A DNA stretch of 64,000 nucleotides from Formicarius rufipectus (GCA_013399695.1 VXAU01001251.1:331191-395190); one strand, 5' to 3'. Shown: positions 12,415 to 25,930, counted from the stretch's first letter. Notes: generated by a model not told the origin, from the letters alone. A program made the numbers and translations.

Positions 12415-12452
12415 AATCCTCTCAAATCTTTGTTCGCAAAGTCTAGCCATAA
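11795..12452 (+). mobile_element. Non-CR1 LINE (RTE/I-like group), 3' end
   Basis: The 3' end of a non-LTR retrotransposon clearly different from CR1. The encoded landmarks fit the C-terminal part of reverse-transcriptase polyproteins of a LINE group widespread in animals: LLHGSESW (11840-11863), RWAGHISRMED (12023-12055), KKRYKD (12121-12138), an MWRHTIHNAAVSFE stretch, and a Cys/His tail ending at a stop at 12412-12414. After the stop, a short 3' UTR-like piece (TTGTTCGCAAAG, about 12429-12440) leads to AACATGAACATGG microsatellite-like sequence, a plausible 3' terminus. It is 5'-truncated at or before 11795. The exact clade (RTE, AviRTE-like, or I/Nimb-like) cannot be settled by eye. Confidence 0.8.
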
Positions 12453-12660
12453 ACATGAACATGGAAACACCACTGCTGGTATTGATGACACAAATGAGTT
12501 TTTTGTGTTTAATATCAAATCCATGCAGACAGAAGAGATACTGTTATTTCTGTTTCTTCTAGTGAGACATAATTTAAATGGAATTACATTACAGAATTTG
12601 GAACATCTTTAAATTAAGAATCCAATTCCCATGCTGCTGAGAATCTGTCTTGCACAGTAA

Positions 12661-12852
12661 GATCATGAGATCATGGGGTAAATCCAGGTTGTAAAGGATC
12701 TCAGAAAATTTTTTGCCCAGCCTCCTGCTCAAGGAAGGGTCAACTGTGAGATTGGAGCTTCATTCTATTTGGGTTTCAAATCCTCTAAGAACAGAGACTG
12801 CATAACCTCTCTGAGCAGCGCATTTCAATACCTGGATGTCCTCATTGTGGTC
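12661..12852 (-). mobile_element. Old degraded CR1 fragment
   Basis: Read on the minus strand, this resembles a CR1 3' end with heavy substitution. GATCATGAGATCATGG at the left corresponds to the repeated terminal hexamers. Next come the GTTGTAAAGGATCTCAG block and CAGCCTCCTGCTCAAGGAAGGG (seen in two pieces). Near 12830 is ATTTCAATACCTGGATGTCC, equivalent to the conserved 'cattccaatgc' region. Decay is much greater than in the 6.7-kb copy, implying an older subfamily. Confidence 0.6.
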
Positions 12853-15557
12853 TCTTATTGTCTTTTGAAAAGTGTGTTTTAAAGGTGTAATTCTGCTTGC
12901 TTTCATCAGATCAGCAAATCCAGCCACTGCACTGGCATTAGGAGGGTGAAAAAGGTAGATAGATCCCTCAGACTTTAGGTAAGGGATAGAAGTGTTTACA
13001 GTAAGCAGGAATAATTGGTGAGCACCTAAAGGCCCATAGTCAAAGAAAATCAAGAATCTTAAGATCAGGAATTAAGGAGGTGTTTGAGAACTTGCTTAAG
13101 TGGGTTTTGTTAGAACTAAGCAGCAGCATTTCCTAACTTTTTAAAAATGTTCATAACTTTTAAAAAATCAGATTTTTTAAAGTGGTTTGTAATGTGCTTT
13201 GCCTTTCAATTTTACAAGCATTAGAGGACTGAGGAAGAGAGTGAGCTGGAGTCAGGGAGTGTTAACATGTGGTTAATGTGCTAGGTCAGGTGGTTCCTGT
13301 ATCAGCAGTCATTTGCTAGTGACTGCTGGGAACAGGGATCATTGATAGTGAGTACCTTGATAGTGATTTCGGCAGTGTCCTGGGGCATGGTTTTTAATTT
13401 TTTATTTTTTTTTTAGTTTCCCATGCATAATATTATGCTATTTGCTTTCTCCTCATATTTGTCTTGTCTATTTAGAAAGACTTTTTGACAGGTGGTATCT
13501 CTCACAGTGTGAGGAAACTAACACAAAGAACCTTGTTCTTGGAGATCTGTATGTCCTACTGATGTACAAATAGCAAACAGAACTCAATGCCAGGCTAGTT
13601 CTTAGCTCATGCAGAAAGGATTAGTTTAAAACAAATATATTTTTGTTAATGTTTATTTTTATTCCTTTCTCACCTGAACTCTGCTCTTTAGAGGATACCT
13701 CTGTTCCTAGCTGATTTTGTTTTTCCTAAGTGTATCAGGAGGTCCATTTCACAGGAAAACTCCCAGTCAGACCCCCTCTCCCAAATCTTTCCTCAGCAGG
13801 TGCCTCAGTGAAAATGAGGAAAACTGCACGGCTGATCTGTTTGGATTTTTGCTCCTGGATCATAGTTTCTTTCAGCTGTTTTTCCTGGGCTTTTCCTGGC
13901 ATACTCTGGTTACATTTTATGTCAGCTGAGAAACAGAATACTTTTTCTGACTTTTCAAAATGCTGCCAAAATCTATGTACAGTAGAAAGTCACAGGAGAG
14001 CTGAAAGAGATGGCACTTCTCAGCTGGGAAAGTGCCTGTCAAAGCTGACTGCAGGCCCTCAGGACTTCAGGGCTTAATCCTTTGTGATACAATTTGTGAC
14101 TTGCTTTGCAAGAGCTGAAAGGAGCAGGACTTTATATTTCTCCTATTTCTACCAGGAATATTACAAAATCATTTCCCAGACTGGCTCCCGATGTTTCAGT
14201 GAAAGTGAAAGCAACAATCCAACAACAAAACCCGTCATCAGATATGTCTGTAGTAAGTTAGTTAGTTCCCTAAGCCCTTTGCACTTGTAAGGAAGATCAT
14301 CTTCTTATGAGGCTATAATTAGGGAACCTTATCAGACTATTGAATATTCCTCTTGACTTGGTGTTCCATCATTTTTCCCAGAGCCCCTCAATTGCCATCA
14401 GTTTATTGTTTGACCAAATCATTAGCTTTGCAAAATAGATGATCAGAGGGTGATACACATACCCCTGTATATACCTGTCTGTTAGAAGCCTGAGGGACCG
14501 AGATGGTGCTGCTAATTATTCAGGTGGAATTACCTACAGAAATCTTGCCTTGAATAATAATATTTTGTATCTACTGTTTCTTAATTTGGATTGGACAATT
14601 TTTTCTTTCAGTGATAATTAACTAGATACAGACTGGTTGCTTACTGTTCTGAAATAAAAATGCTTCTATATGAAAAGTAATAAGACTCCATTCAGGAATG
14701 ATCAAATCTGATGGCCACAGTGCTCAAGACTTCATTTAGAACTACTTTAAATTTGTGTCCATATAAACCTCATGATGGTGATGGCATAGTTTAGGGGTTA
14801 GCACCTGATAATTGATTGAATATTGAGGAATACCTTATTCCACAGGATGCACTAGTCCCTTCAGTCAGACGTGAATGAGCTGCAATATCAGCTAAAGTCA
14901 TGTCTTAACAGCTGCTTGTCATTGTGAATAAAGACCATATCCTTTTGATCTTGTTTTTTCTCTATTTACAAAATTCAGATGTTAAGGGAGATGTTCTGCT
15001 TTGGGTCAACACAAAGATTTTGACTCTTGGTCTTTCTAAGGATTGTCTACTGACTGATGGAGAGAGGCAAGCACTATGAGCGGCACAACTTAAGAAGTCT
15101 AATTTCTTATATGTTTGTAGATTGGAGGGCATGAGAGGTACCATTTATACAGATTCTTGTTATCTAATATAGATTTCTCCACAGTGACATTGCTGTTATT
15201 AAGAAACCTTGTTCCCCTACTCAGTTCTAGTATCCAGAAAAATTGTAGGAATGCAGCATCTCTGAGGTTGCTATTCCTTTCCCACATTTGGTTGATGTGG
15301 ATTGACATATTCCAGCTATTGGTGAAGGATTGTCTGACAGAAGATATCATTATTCTAAGTGTTATTTCTTTAAGGAATCAAGTTAGACAGAAATATAAAC
15401 TTTTGGATTAGATTTTCCTAACGAAGTGCCTTAGACACTTTGAGCTGTAATGTCTGGCATATGGGTGACATAATCTCTTCTACAGGTTCTCCCGATTTAA
15501 ACCACTATGAATATTAGTTGATTTAAAATAAACACAAGCCTTTCTAGAATGTTTCAC
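12853..15557. other. Unique non-coding stretch
   Basis: No repeats or genes are recognised. A pair of overlapping ORFs at 13717-14077 and another at 14084-14290 show no known domain and no consistent splice framing, and I treat them as chance. The final five bases before the LTR are TTCAC (15553-15557). Confidence 0.4.
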
Positions 15558-16247
15558 TGTCCTGGTTTTAGTAGCCAGGATCAGTTTGTCACTGTGTGGG
15601 TGTGTATTCTAAACACTCTATGTAATTTTTCTCATGAACTGCTCACCATGGCCCATTTGCAGCAGCTGCCCAGGGCACACCCAACCTCTCAGGCTACAAA
15701 CTGGGTGTTTAGGAACTTCCGTGGCATAAAGAAGTTTTCCTGCCTTCACACCCACCTGAGGGGTCATGTCTGCTAATGGGCCAACAGGGATGCCAAAAAT
15801 ATGCCATTATTCACCTCCCAGAGTAAATCACCCATCGTGAAACTCTCCACCCTGGGGGAGGGACTGGGAGTTCCCGTCTGAGCCCAAGTGGATATAAGCT
15901 TGGAGTTTTGGGACTGGGAGCTCTCTTCAGATCCAGAGGAGGAGCAGAGTCTCGACTGGACTGAGACTGCCACTAGACTGCAACCATCATTTTCACCAGC
16001 AGATTTCTTCCTTTCTTCTTACTTTGAACACAGGGGGACCACGTGGTTCTCAGTACAGGGGTTGGTGAGCTCCGTTCTGCTCATGCCCCGCTGTGCTGGG
16101 CTGTACATCTGGTTTTTTTGTGGCACAAACAAATTTTCCTTCTGTATCAGTGTATTTTGTGATCTTTTACTCATTTGTTATTCTGACTTGCAATCCCATT
16201 CTGAGTTGGATTGATTTTTGCTACCAGTTTATCTCTAAACCGGCACA
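15558..16247 (+). mobile_element. Solo LTR of an endogenous retrovirus (ERVL-like), plus orientation
   Basis: A 690-base LTR starting TGTCCTGGTTTTAG and ending AAACCGGCACA. It is flanked by TTCAC on the left and ATCAC on the right, a 5-bp target duplication with one mismatch, the length expected for ERVL-type integration. It is about 96 % identical to the inverted copy at 8400-9088, and the differences cluster around 15865-15895. A TATAA core sits at 15893-15897, with the R/U5-like part downstream. There is no internal retroviral sequence next to it, so it is a solo LTR. Reading frames across it (75, 108 and 83 codons) are not genes. Family naming is from general resemblance to songbird ERVL LTRs and needs a library search. 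Confidence 0.88.
15891..15899 (+). promoter_or_regulatory. TATA core of the plus-strand LTR
   Basis: GATATAAGC in the middle of the LTR, about 335 bases from its start. The same core is present in the inverted copy (complement 8748-8755), although bases just upstream differ between the copies. Position and sequence fit the U3 promoter of an LTR. Whether it is active today cannot be seen. Confidence 0.4.
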
Positions 16248-19200
16248 ATCACCAACAGAAAAGTTGGAAGCAGATATTGGAGTAGTGAAACAGAACTATG
16301 GCCTGGAAAAGGCCTTGGATAAAACTGTGGGTCTCCTTCTCTAACTTGTTTGTTCCCTGCTGCCCCAGTGGCAGTGCTGGCACAGATACAGGTGTCATCC
16401 TCTGGTAAGAACCATTCTGGCCACAGACACTGAGATCACATTTGACATCTCTTTCCCACTAAATGCACATGATTACCCTGTGAGTAAAGTTCAGTATAAC
16501 TCCTGTGGGAAGTGTTACTGCAGAGTCCAGTGTGGTATTTTGAGCTGGATGTTGATTTTTTTTTTCCTATGTCAGCTGGTTAAGTGCTTAACAACAGAGG
16601 AAAGAATTTCCAAGGGAAAAATATGCTCATAAGAGTAATTGTAATACTCATAGGTTCATCAACTAACCAGTAAATGCCTTTTCTTTGCTTTTATGCTTGA
16701 CCCTTGAATAGTAGAGTTTTAGTTTCACAGTACACCAGCACTTCTCTAACATCAGAAATGTAGCCATTGGCAGACTGAGATTTTGGTTACTATGAAAATG
16801 GTTTACGCATTTTATTTACCTGCAGTTACCAATTTGTCAAGATTAGAATGACTCAAATGTGAAAAGTTTTTGTGCAATAAAATAAGGAATTAAGGCAATT
16901 GAGAGGCTCCTGTAGAATCCTTATGACTGTTCTTTTTCTTAGAGTGGCTGTCCTTTAAGGTTTAACTGTATTTTTATAGCCTATAAAGAGTGAAATTTAA
17001 GTATTGAACACAAGCTAGTTAAACTGCAGGAGAAGTAGCACAGACAGGTCTGGAGTCAAAAGGCAAAATGAACTAGAAATACTCATAAATATATTAAACA
17101 TGCATTGGGACATAGATGAGGGTTACTTCACCTATATATTATATTTATAGAGTTGTTCATGTGTGTATATGTCAATATATCCACATTTCTGCAGATACAA
17201 CCATATTTTAACAGAAAAGCATGCTGCACTGATTTCTAGAACTGTGCTGGTGTTTTTTCACAGATGGACCACAGGATGAGGAGTCAGCAATGGGACAGTG
17301 TGAAATGAGGTTATTTATTACTTACTGCAGAGATGTGGCTTACTGGAGGCCAGAAGGATCAGTTCAACTCTACACTCTTCATTTTGGTGAAGGTGAATCT
17401 TGCTGGTTACACCAGGGCTGCCCAATCTGTTTCCTAGTTTCCTAGCCTCCACTGTGATCCTAAATATAGTTTGGTTCTGTGTAGGACTGTCTCAAGGATT
17501 GAATAGGTGTTGAACACATTGTGTTTCAAAAAAACCCACAAATGCTGCCATCATCAGATCTGAAAAAGTCCTGCAGCTTTGAACTGTGTCACTCATGGGC
17601 CCTACTGTGTGTCTCTGTCTGAACTGAGAGTGTTTCATGTCCGAATTCTTGCTCACAATCATTTGTTCAGGACCTCACACAGAGATGTCACTTAAACCCT
17701 GCAGTTGCCACATTGATTTGGTGTAACAGTCTCAGATGTCTGATTTTTATTTTATTTTTCAGTATTCCATCAGTTGGAATTTGATTGCATCCTCTTAGGA
17801 CTTTTCTTCTGGCACTTACATGGCATGATTTTGCAATTTGTTCAGTTTTGTTACTCTGTCAGAGACTGGCTGGCTTTTTTATCTTTCACAAAAAGGGAGC
17901 TTATGTTTGAAAAAGAAAGTTCAAATGAAGTAGATAAAATAAACTACAGTATACAGCCCAACAAAAATAATTATTCATTTAGTAAATCTGTATTTCCTTC
18001 AGCTTTGCCATAAGGAGTCTCCCAATTTGGTGAAAGCATGGAATTTGTTACTCCTTATGTAAGTCCAGTGTAGTTATAATTTGCTGTATCACAATCATAG
18101 TTTCTTCCTTAAATTATATAAGAAGATGTGTTCATTATTGTGTCCATCAGAAAGCACTCTGGAACATTTCCCAGTCTTTCTCACAATATCACTAAAATAT
18201 TTTTCAATAGCTAGGATAATGTTTCTTCAATCATGGAAGAAAATAATAAAAATAAACCATCAATTTTGTTTCCAGAATGCTGCAAGCCTGCATGGGAACA
18301 GACCAAGGCAACCTCTGGCAGATATTTAGAATGCTTGTCTCATACATACATGACAATATTCACAGAGATATAAGTTTGGTTTGAATGGTGGTGAGAAATT
18401 TGGTTTGTTTGGTTTGTGTCTATTTTTTTTTAAATAGTAACATGAATAATCTCATAAAACAAATTTTCTTGTAGAAGTTTGAACAAAGTACCTGTTGAGT
18501 GCGATATTTTTATGGTAAGTGTTTTGTACTGCACCAAAATGTTTGAGTTACCATAATCCCATCTGAAAATCTGAAGAATCAAGTGTCTTCAGCCAATTCA
18601 TCATAATGGGTTTTGGGAAAGTGATGAGCCAATAGTGGCAAGGCATATGCAACCATATGTAAATATTCACACTGACACTTGAAGAAACAGGCAGTGGGGC
18701 TGTACAGTTATCAGAAGGTTTACAGGAACCAGTTATGGGAGCAAAATACTGCTGTGGTAAGAAAGGGTTTGCCATTGAGATTGGCAGAGGAGTATTTGGA
18801 GAGTACAGCCTCATAGAGACTTATGAAACAGGGTACACTAGATTTCAATCAAGTGAAAGCTGTCTCCTTGATTTTTACTCATTCCTGGTGTGATGTATTT
18901 GAAATCTGGGACCTATACAATTGTTGCTTTTAGAACTATGTAGTGAGGATTCAAGATGTGAAATTGGAAGGTAATTTTGAGAAGGAAAACCTTGCTGAAT
19001 TCTGCCTTGCCTGTAGTATTAAGCTCAGCTGTCATGAAACTGTCACTCTATATCATCCTCTTTGTGCCACTAGCCAGGAGTATTTTGGCACTTTAGTTCA
19101 TGCTGGCCACAGATCTTCTGGGGCAGCAGAGACATGGGATCTCATGGGATCATCCCTACCTCTCTGCTGGGTGGACACACCCATGAGGGACAGTACACCC

Positions 19201-22200
19201 TCTCTCAGAGCTTGAGGGGTCAAACAGGAGGTGATGGTTTGACTGTGGAAACCAGTTTAGTCATCAATATCTGAACAGGTTATTGGTAGAACAGAGAATA
19301 GTTGTCTTCAGAGGGAGGGAAAGGTGATGGTGAGCTCCTCAGGGTAGGCTGGAGAGTTACCTCCTTCAGGGCTGACCTGCAGCAGAACTGGGTGTGTTAT
19401 TCCTATGTCCTGCTTGTTTCCACTCTGCTAGACAGCTCACAAGCCTCAACCCTGTCTGTCTATGCAGTCTTTGGATGCAAGCCTGATCTTTGTCTGCCAG
19501 CACACTCTCCCTTCTTCCGCACTCTCCTGCCTCTTCCTTATTCCTTTTACCCTGTGGCTTTGCAGCTCATTAGACACAAAATATCAGCTCAACTTGACAC
19601 TCTGGGAACAGCGATTTGCAATTTTTTTTCAGTTGGTTTCTCTGCTGCTTCTCCTGGATTTCCAGTGAAGTGGAGGGTTACAGACACTTTGACCATCTGA
19701 ATGGTTAGTAATGACCTCAGACTGAGGAGCACCAGAAACAAACTCCCCGAATTATGAAGCTTAAGCAATAAGCAGAGCAAGGGTCACCCAGACGCAGGCA
19801 TATTTTCCTTCTACTGCCTCAGGGTTAAGAGTGGGTAATTGGTATTTCTAGTTTGGCTTCTTTCTCATTTTGTGTCATCCCATCACGACATGCCAGGATG
19901 CATTACATTAAATGGCATCAAATAGTTGGGGAGTGTGACACTCTACATTATCTGACATGTCACCTCACACCCTGTCATAACACAGTGTACTCAAAGATCA
20001 GTGGGGACCAAAAATTCATTTGTCTGATTCAATTTTATCAGTCAACCCAAAGGGAGGCAAGCATATTAATTATTTGCATGGTCGTTTGCACCCAGTGCTG
20101 GTGGGAAGAGGATGGGGTGTGATGGTAGAAGGACAAATTCTGTGCAGAAGGGAAATTTCTATGCTTCAGAACAATTTAACATCTACTTTCCATGTGCATA
20201 AATGGTGGTCAGCAGAATGGAATAGAGAAGGGTCAGTCTAAAACTTGATGCATGATGCAAAATTAACAAAAAATATGATGAGATACCTGAAGAAGTTCTG
20301 GTTCTCAGTATGAGTGGGCAGTGGAATGTGAATTAAGTATGTGTTCTGCAAGAGAAAGTGATTACACGAACCTAAATTGCAAGGATTTCTAAAGAAACTT
20401 TTTTGTTGACAATGGATCTTAGTATGTACAATTTTGTATGGTTCAGAAAATTTGCTTCAATGGGCATAAAGTGCCTGATAAATGAACCTTCAATGGATTT
20501 AGCTGGAATGCTTTAGGACATTTTTTCCTTGTTTTTAAGGTATGAACTCTGAGCAGAAGGCAAGTGTTGGTCTCAGCTATACCCATATTGGATCTAATGT
20601 GTTAATATTCTCAAAAAGGTTGTCTGAAGGCATGAGACTTTCGATATGTAGAGAAGATGAGAGCACACAATTTGTACACCTGAAGAGAAAAAGTTTCCTT
20701 TTTTAACTGATTTGCTAAACTAGAGATCAGTCTGGCCTCTTCCTGATTTCTTGAGGTACTTTTTGTGAGTAATTGTATACTGTGGCCAGAAGTTTGGAGC
20801 CCCAAACTGAGATTTTTATGAATAAATGAACAGAGGTTGTTTGAACTCATCAAACAGATGAGTGTCAGAGCAGCTTGGAAAGTGTTATTTTATAAGCCAC
20901 AGGCGTCACATGAATCACAAATATAGTGCATGTGCAAAAGAAACTGCTGATCATCTCAACGAGTGAGTTTAAATTGAGATATAGGAATGTCTGCTGCAAA
21001 CAGTGGGAGAAATACTTACCTTTATGATTGCTTTCAAAGGGAAAGGATCTGAATTGTGGAGCACATGGCAGGAATTCTTGACTTAGCCTTGTTGTAGAAG
21101 GTGTTGCTGGTAACTTCCACATGTGGGCAAACTACTGGTGGTGTCTCGGATCTCTGGCTGTGGAATGAAGCTGCAGTAGTGCATGATTGAATTGTATTCC
21201 CCAAGGCACTCTTGTTCTGTAATGTTTTTGCATCAGTTTTAAGGCACTCCTTGAAATGGCTTGTACAGGATGGTGTAAGCAGTAAGCAATGTTAGCAGTG
21301 GACTAACATAAAGCTAAGTCCAGTGCCAGGGTATTTAGTCCTGCTTTCCAGACCAATATGTTGTTTGACTTGCAGATGAAGGTTCACATCAATTCTTCCA
21401 TGTGAACTGGGTTGTGCGTCCCTCTTTAGCACAGATCTGCAGAGAGGAGTACACATTAAACATCTGCACTAGCAGATCTGTTTCTTGTGGTAGGAAACTG
21501 CATTCCCCTCCTTTGGCAGCAGATACCCTTGGCAATGTCCCAGCTTCATGGAATGGGATGGTAGAGAGACCATAGTTTGCCTCCGGGAAACAGGATGGGA
21601 AGGCATTGCTGATTCCAGTGGTGAGTCTGCAGCAGGGAAATGGATTTCACACACATGCATCCTTCGGGGAAATATTCTCAAAAGCTTTCAACTTTATGAC
21701 TTGGATCCATGCAAGCTGCTCAGTGGAGAGATCTGTGAGCTCAGAATGTCAGTGAACAGTGTATCCTCATCCTGTACACCCTGTGTTAAAATATATGGGA
21801 ATGTTAAATGTTAAATTCTTTTTCAGTAGATGAGTCTTTTATTTTAGAAATGAATGTTGGAACCTTGGTAGATATATGCAAAACCCCCAAAGACCAGGTT
21901 TGTTCAACCATACTACTGAGAAAAGACATTTACTTGGTAGAATTTATCATTGTTTTTATTAGGACCATCTTTTCATCCACAAACCAGACCAAAAAAAAAG
22001 TAACCCAAAACATTCTTAGGAAGAAGTCATCCTGTTTCTGATTTGATAAAGCAAGTCACAACTAATGGCAGATATAATGTGCTGGATATTCTCAGCTGTT
22101 TCAAAAAGAGAGCTTTCCTCTTGGTGCAACTTACTTTGGTCCAGATGTGGTGTATTATGAAAGGGAAGAAAGGAAATTAGTAGGTTTTATCAACCATGAT

Positions 22201-25200
22201 ATTAAGCCAGTATGGACAAAACAAAAATTATTTATATCTTTCCAAAGAACATTCTCTGCAAACAAATGCAGATAGTGGGATTGAATTCCAGGAAAGGGGA
22301 TTATTTTATACAGAACATAGTTATGGCTCTCTTGTGGCTGAGACCACAGTACAACAGGGCTGCAATCTTTAATATAAACTTCTATAGGCATGGTAAAGGA
22401 GAGAGCGGGAAGGAGTAAGGCATGGGAACTTCAGGATTCATAGATTTAGAAAATGTCAGAGGAAAGGGAAGGATTAAATGTGAGTTAAAGGAGGAGAACA
22501 AAGAAGGAAATACACTTGCAGCTTTAAGGTGTGAGTTTCAGTGACAGTCCTGATGGTTGCCTATGCTGTTTTAGCTCCTGGTGGGAGAGTGTATCTGCAA
22601 AAGTCGGCAAAAGGCTAGGATTGTGATCGAAATGTGTTTTGTAGAGTTTGCATAGATAACATATCCAAGTGCTGCAAAGAAAGAAAGGCAGAGAGCATCA
22701 GCAAGGCAGAGATTTAGGCCACATTATTTCAGTCATTCAAGAGAAGTGTCTCATTTAGGAGCCTAGCAACTTTAGACCCCTTCAATAACCAGTGAAGGCA
22801 GGGAAGGATACCGGTCTCACAGAGCATAAGTCTCCTTCATGCTCTTAGCTCATGTTTGCTCTGATTCAAAGCCAAGTTAAGTCAATAAAGTGGATTTCAA
22901 TAACTTTACTGTGACATCCATTGAAAAGTACCTTCTGAAGTCAGAAGCATGAAAGTAATTCAGTCCACCTCACATGACCATCTGCACAGCCAGTGCTATT
23001 ATGTCATCAATAATTGTTGTTGGCTAGACTTCACGAACAAAGATTTTGGGAAAAAATAAAATAAGATAGGCATGACCCTGAGACACCTCTGTTGGGTCAG
23101 CTAAGTTACGTTAAGATGAACACTTCTCCTTTGACTATATAGAGCCCAAACAAATAGTTTAGACTAGATAAACAGCCAGAGATGGATGACAAAAAGGCTG
23201 TACTAGAAGTTATGATATGGTGCTCTGTTCAGGACATGTCCCTAACATAGGCAAAATGCATGGTTTCCTAAAGAGACACTAAACAGGTGACATCTCACTT
23301 TGCTGGCCTCTGAGTGGTGTGGTGGATGTGGAGGATGGAGAAGGAAGCATACTTTACTCATGGCAGAGAACTAGCCAGGCTCGATTCAGATGAATCTTTG
23401 GCCCACATGGCTGAACGTGATTTGAAAATGTGGGGGTTTGATTTTCAAAGAGGCTTTCTCACAAGCGGCAGGACTGATTCCAGGAACAGTCCTGTGGTGG
23501 CAGAGTGTGGAGAAGACAATGTTGTTCCCCATGCTTGCCTCATTTTTGTTTTCATTATGCAACATTCCCCTCTGCCCACAACGCTTGGGTCACCATACCA
23601 TAACTCGTGAACTGTTTTCCCCCTTGGCCACGTTTTATTGCTGTTATCCCTCAAGACCATCAATATCTAATTGAATGTGGGTTTTGTTGTATGCTCAATG
23701 AATTCCATGTGTTCATCTCTTAGAAGCAGCTTGACAACAATTAAGACATGAAAAATTGCAAAAATAATGAGGGCTCCTTTTTAGGGAAAAATAATTGAAG
23801 GGATTCAAGACCAAATCCTGAGTGATGTTGAATTGTACTGTCCCTGACTTGGCTTGAACAGAAGGTGCTAGAGGTTCTGGCAAGGTTTGTTCCAGAAACA
23901 TATGAAAATGTCCAGGAAAAACTGCATCTGTCATTTAATGCTCTGTTAATTCACTAATATGCAGATGCAGGTTTAACCTCTCTGTTACTAAATTGAGAAG
24001 ATCAGAAGGGTGTAATTGAAGGAACTTCATTTATATCAAATGAATGAATGTATAACAATAAAAAATAAAAGACATAGGATATCCTGATCAAAAAAAAAAC
24101 ACACAAAAATATAGAACTGCTTCAGCACACTGAGAAAAGGGTGTGACATTTATACCAGCCATCTTTCACAAAGCATCAGATTTCTGTAATTTGGGATGTT
24201 GTGTTGCATTGTTGCTGGTCTTGTTTGATCACTGTCCAACTGTAAATGCAAAAGAGTAAATACCCACTCATACATACACAGAAAACAAACAAACAAATAA
24301 AGAGACCAGGCAGGGGAAGCAAAAACCTGAGAGGTGGTTGGGGACAGAATATATTTTGCTCTGAAGAAAAATCAATTTCTTGTGTAAGGGATGAGAAACT
24401 ATCAAATTTACCATTTCTCACAATTTCTTAATTAATCGTGACCATACACAAGCAATTCATGCCTTTCTTTTCTCTCTGTTCATTTCCTCTAATAGGCATT
24501 TTTCCTAAAAGCATGTGGCTCATTAAGCACTCAACAGCCTATTGCATGATGTTAACCCAGTGCTGCCTGACCGTGAACTTTGTGTAGATTTCCAGCTTAT
24601 CTTTTTTTTTCCCTGCATCCACTCTACTAGGTGCCTGTACTCCATGCAGTAGCTGTGGTGATAGCCCATTCATTTGCATTGTCTTGAAGGTCTGACTATA
24701 AAATTCTTCTTTCTCTCCCCCTCCTTTTTTTTTTTTTTTTTTTGCAACTTAATACCTCCTCTTGCTCTTTGATTCTGGCTGCATTCTTCTGGGATTAAGG
24801 GTTTTCTGTTCCCTAGAAGGAATAAAATATGGCTATCTGAGACAGAGGAGTAGGAAATCTCTCCGTAAACTCCTTAATGGGGGGTTTTATGGGATATATT
24901 TTCACCTCATTTAGTTTTTATTTCAGTATAGCTCTTTCATCATTCTCAGCATCTGAAGGAAATGACAATTTTATGGGAAGGCAAGAAGGAATCACTGGAT
25001 TAAAAGAAGATATGAAAACAGAACTCAAAGAATAGAAAGGCTTAGAAAGTATAAAGGCCTAATAGGTGGCTCACTAAAGTCAAAATAAAATGGGTTTATT
25101 TTGAATGGAGTGATCTCTGATAAATTCTACATGATGACCAAGAGACTGTATGGGATGGTCCACAAAGGTAGGTAGATTAGATTTCTTCACAGGTTTAAAA

Positions 25201-25549
25201 ATCAGTAAAGAGACTCTGATTTCAAGGGCCCTGGTTGGTCCATATCAACGTTAATGCTTTCTTCAGTTGGGTCATGGCATTATGGAAGATACCTGGACTT
25301 TCAGATATCATGAGATTTGCAAATCTACCACTTCTTTTGGTAAGTCGTTTCAGTGATTATCTGAAGTTATTAATATATATAAAATGTATATTTTTATCTG
25401 ACCTGTGTAATTTCAATTTCTAACTGGTCAGACACTGTATATCTTTTGTCTGCTAAACTGAGAAACTTATTATTGTCAGAAATATTTTCCAGTCCCCCAA
25501 AACAGTCTGTGATTTCATTGCCTCTCAAATTTTTTCTAAGAGAAGTTAA
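16248..25549. other. Long unique non-coding stretch
   Basis: About 9.3 kb with no recognised repeat, RNA or exon. ORFs are all under about 135 codons, overlap on both strands and show no domains. Small low-complexity items are a T run at 24725-24743 (19 T), a CAAA-type stretch at about 24285-24300 and A-rich 24090-24105. The segment at about 24430-24600 (TTAATTAATCGTG, then AATTCATGCC and CATTAAGCAC) looks less AT-random than its surroundings and might be constrained, but this is not demonstrable here. Confidence 0.4.
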
Positions 25550-25930
25550 AGAGGCTGAGCTACTTATGTCTTTTGTTTAAAGGTAGAATTTCCAGACATA
25601 GAATCATTGCTGTAGCCTTTTTCTGATCCCTCTCCAGTATTTCAGCTACCTCTTTGGACTGTGCAATGTTATTTGAGTATGGAGTCAGCAGCACTGTACG
25701 CTGTATGCAGAGGTAATAGTCGTATTCCATTTTGGCACAACATGCTCTTTGTATAGCCAAGCATTGTATCTGCAGATTTACAGTATAGTATACAGGGTTT
25801 TTCCGAGTACCTACTTCTGAATATGCTCTTAGACTGACTGTGTTAGATGAAGAAATAGTGTATTTCACTGCAGAGTAACAGTCAGAATAACGTGGTTTAC
25901 CAAGCTTTGAGGACAATTGATCCATTCCCA
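25550..25930 (-). mobile_element. Highly degraded CR1/L3-like LINE fragment
   Basis: Minus-strand similarity to the ORF2 tail region of CR1-type LINEs. The complement of about 25607-25665 reads VAEILERDQKKATAMI, the counterpart of the conserved 'LERVQRRATKMI' segment. Around it are the equivalents of the 'gagtactggatacagta' (about 25675-25700) and 'tgtatagcccagcat' (about 25750-25775) blocks. A 123-codon open frame covers it by chance. Divergence is so high that this could be an ancient CR1 or an L3-type relative. Confidence 0.5.

Noticed and set aside
19302..19700. 132-codon plus-strand ORF
   Set aside because: Low-information composition, overlapping frames and no known motif.
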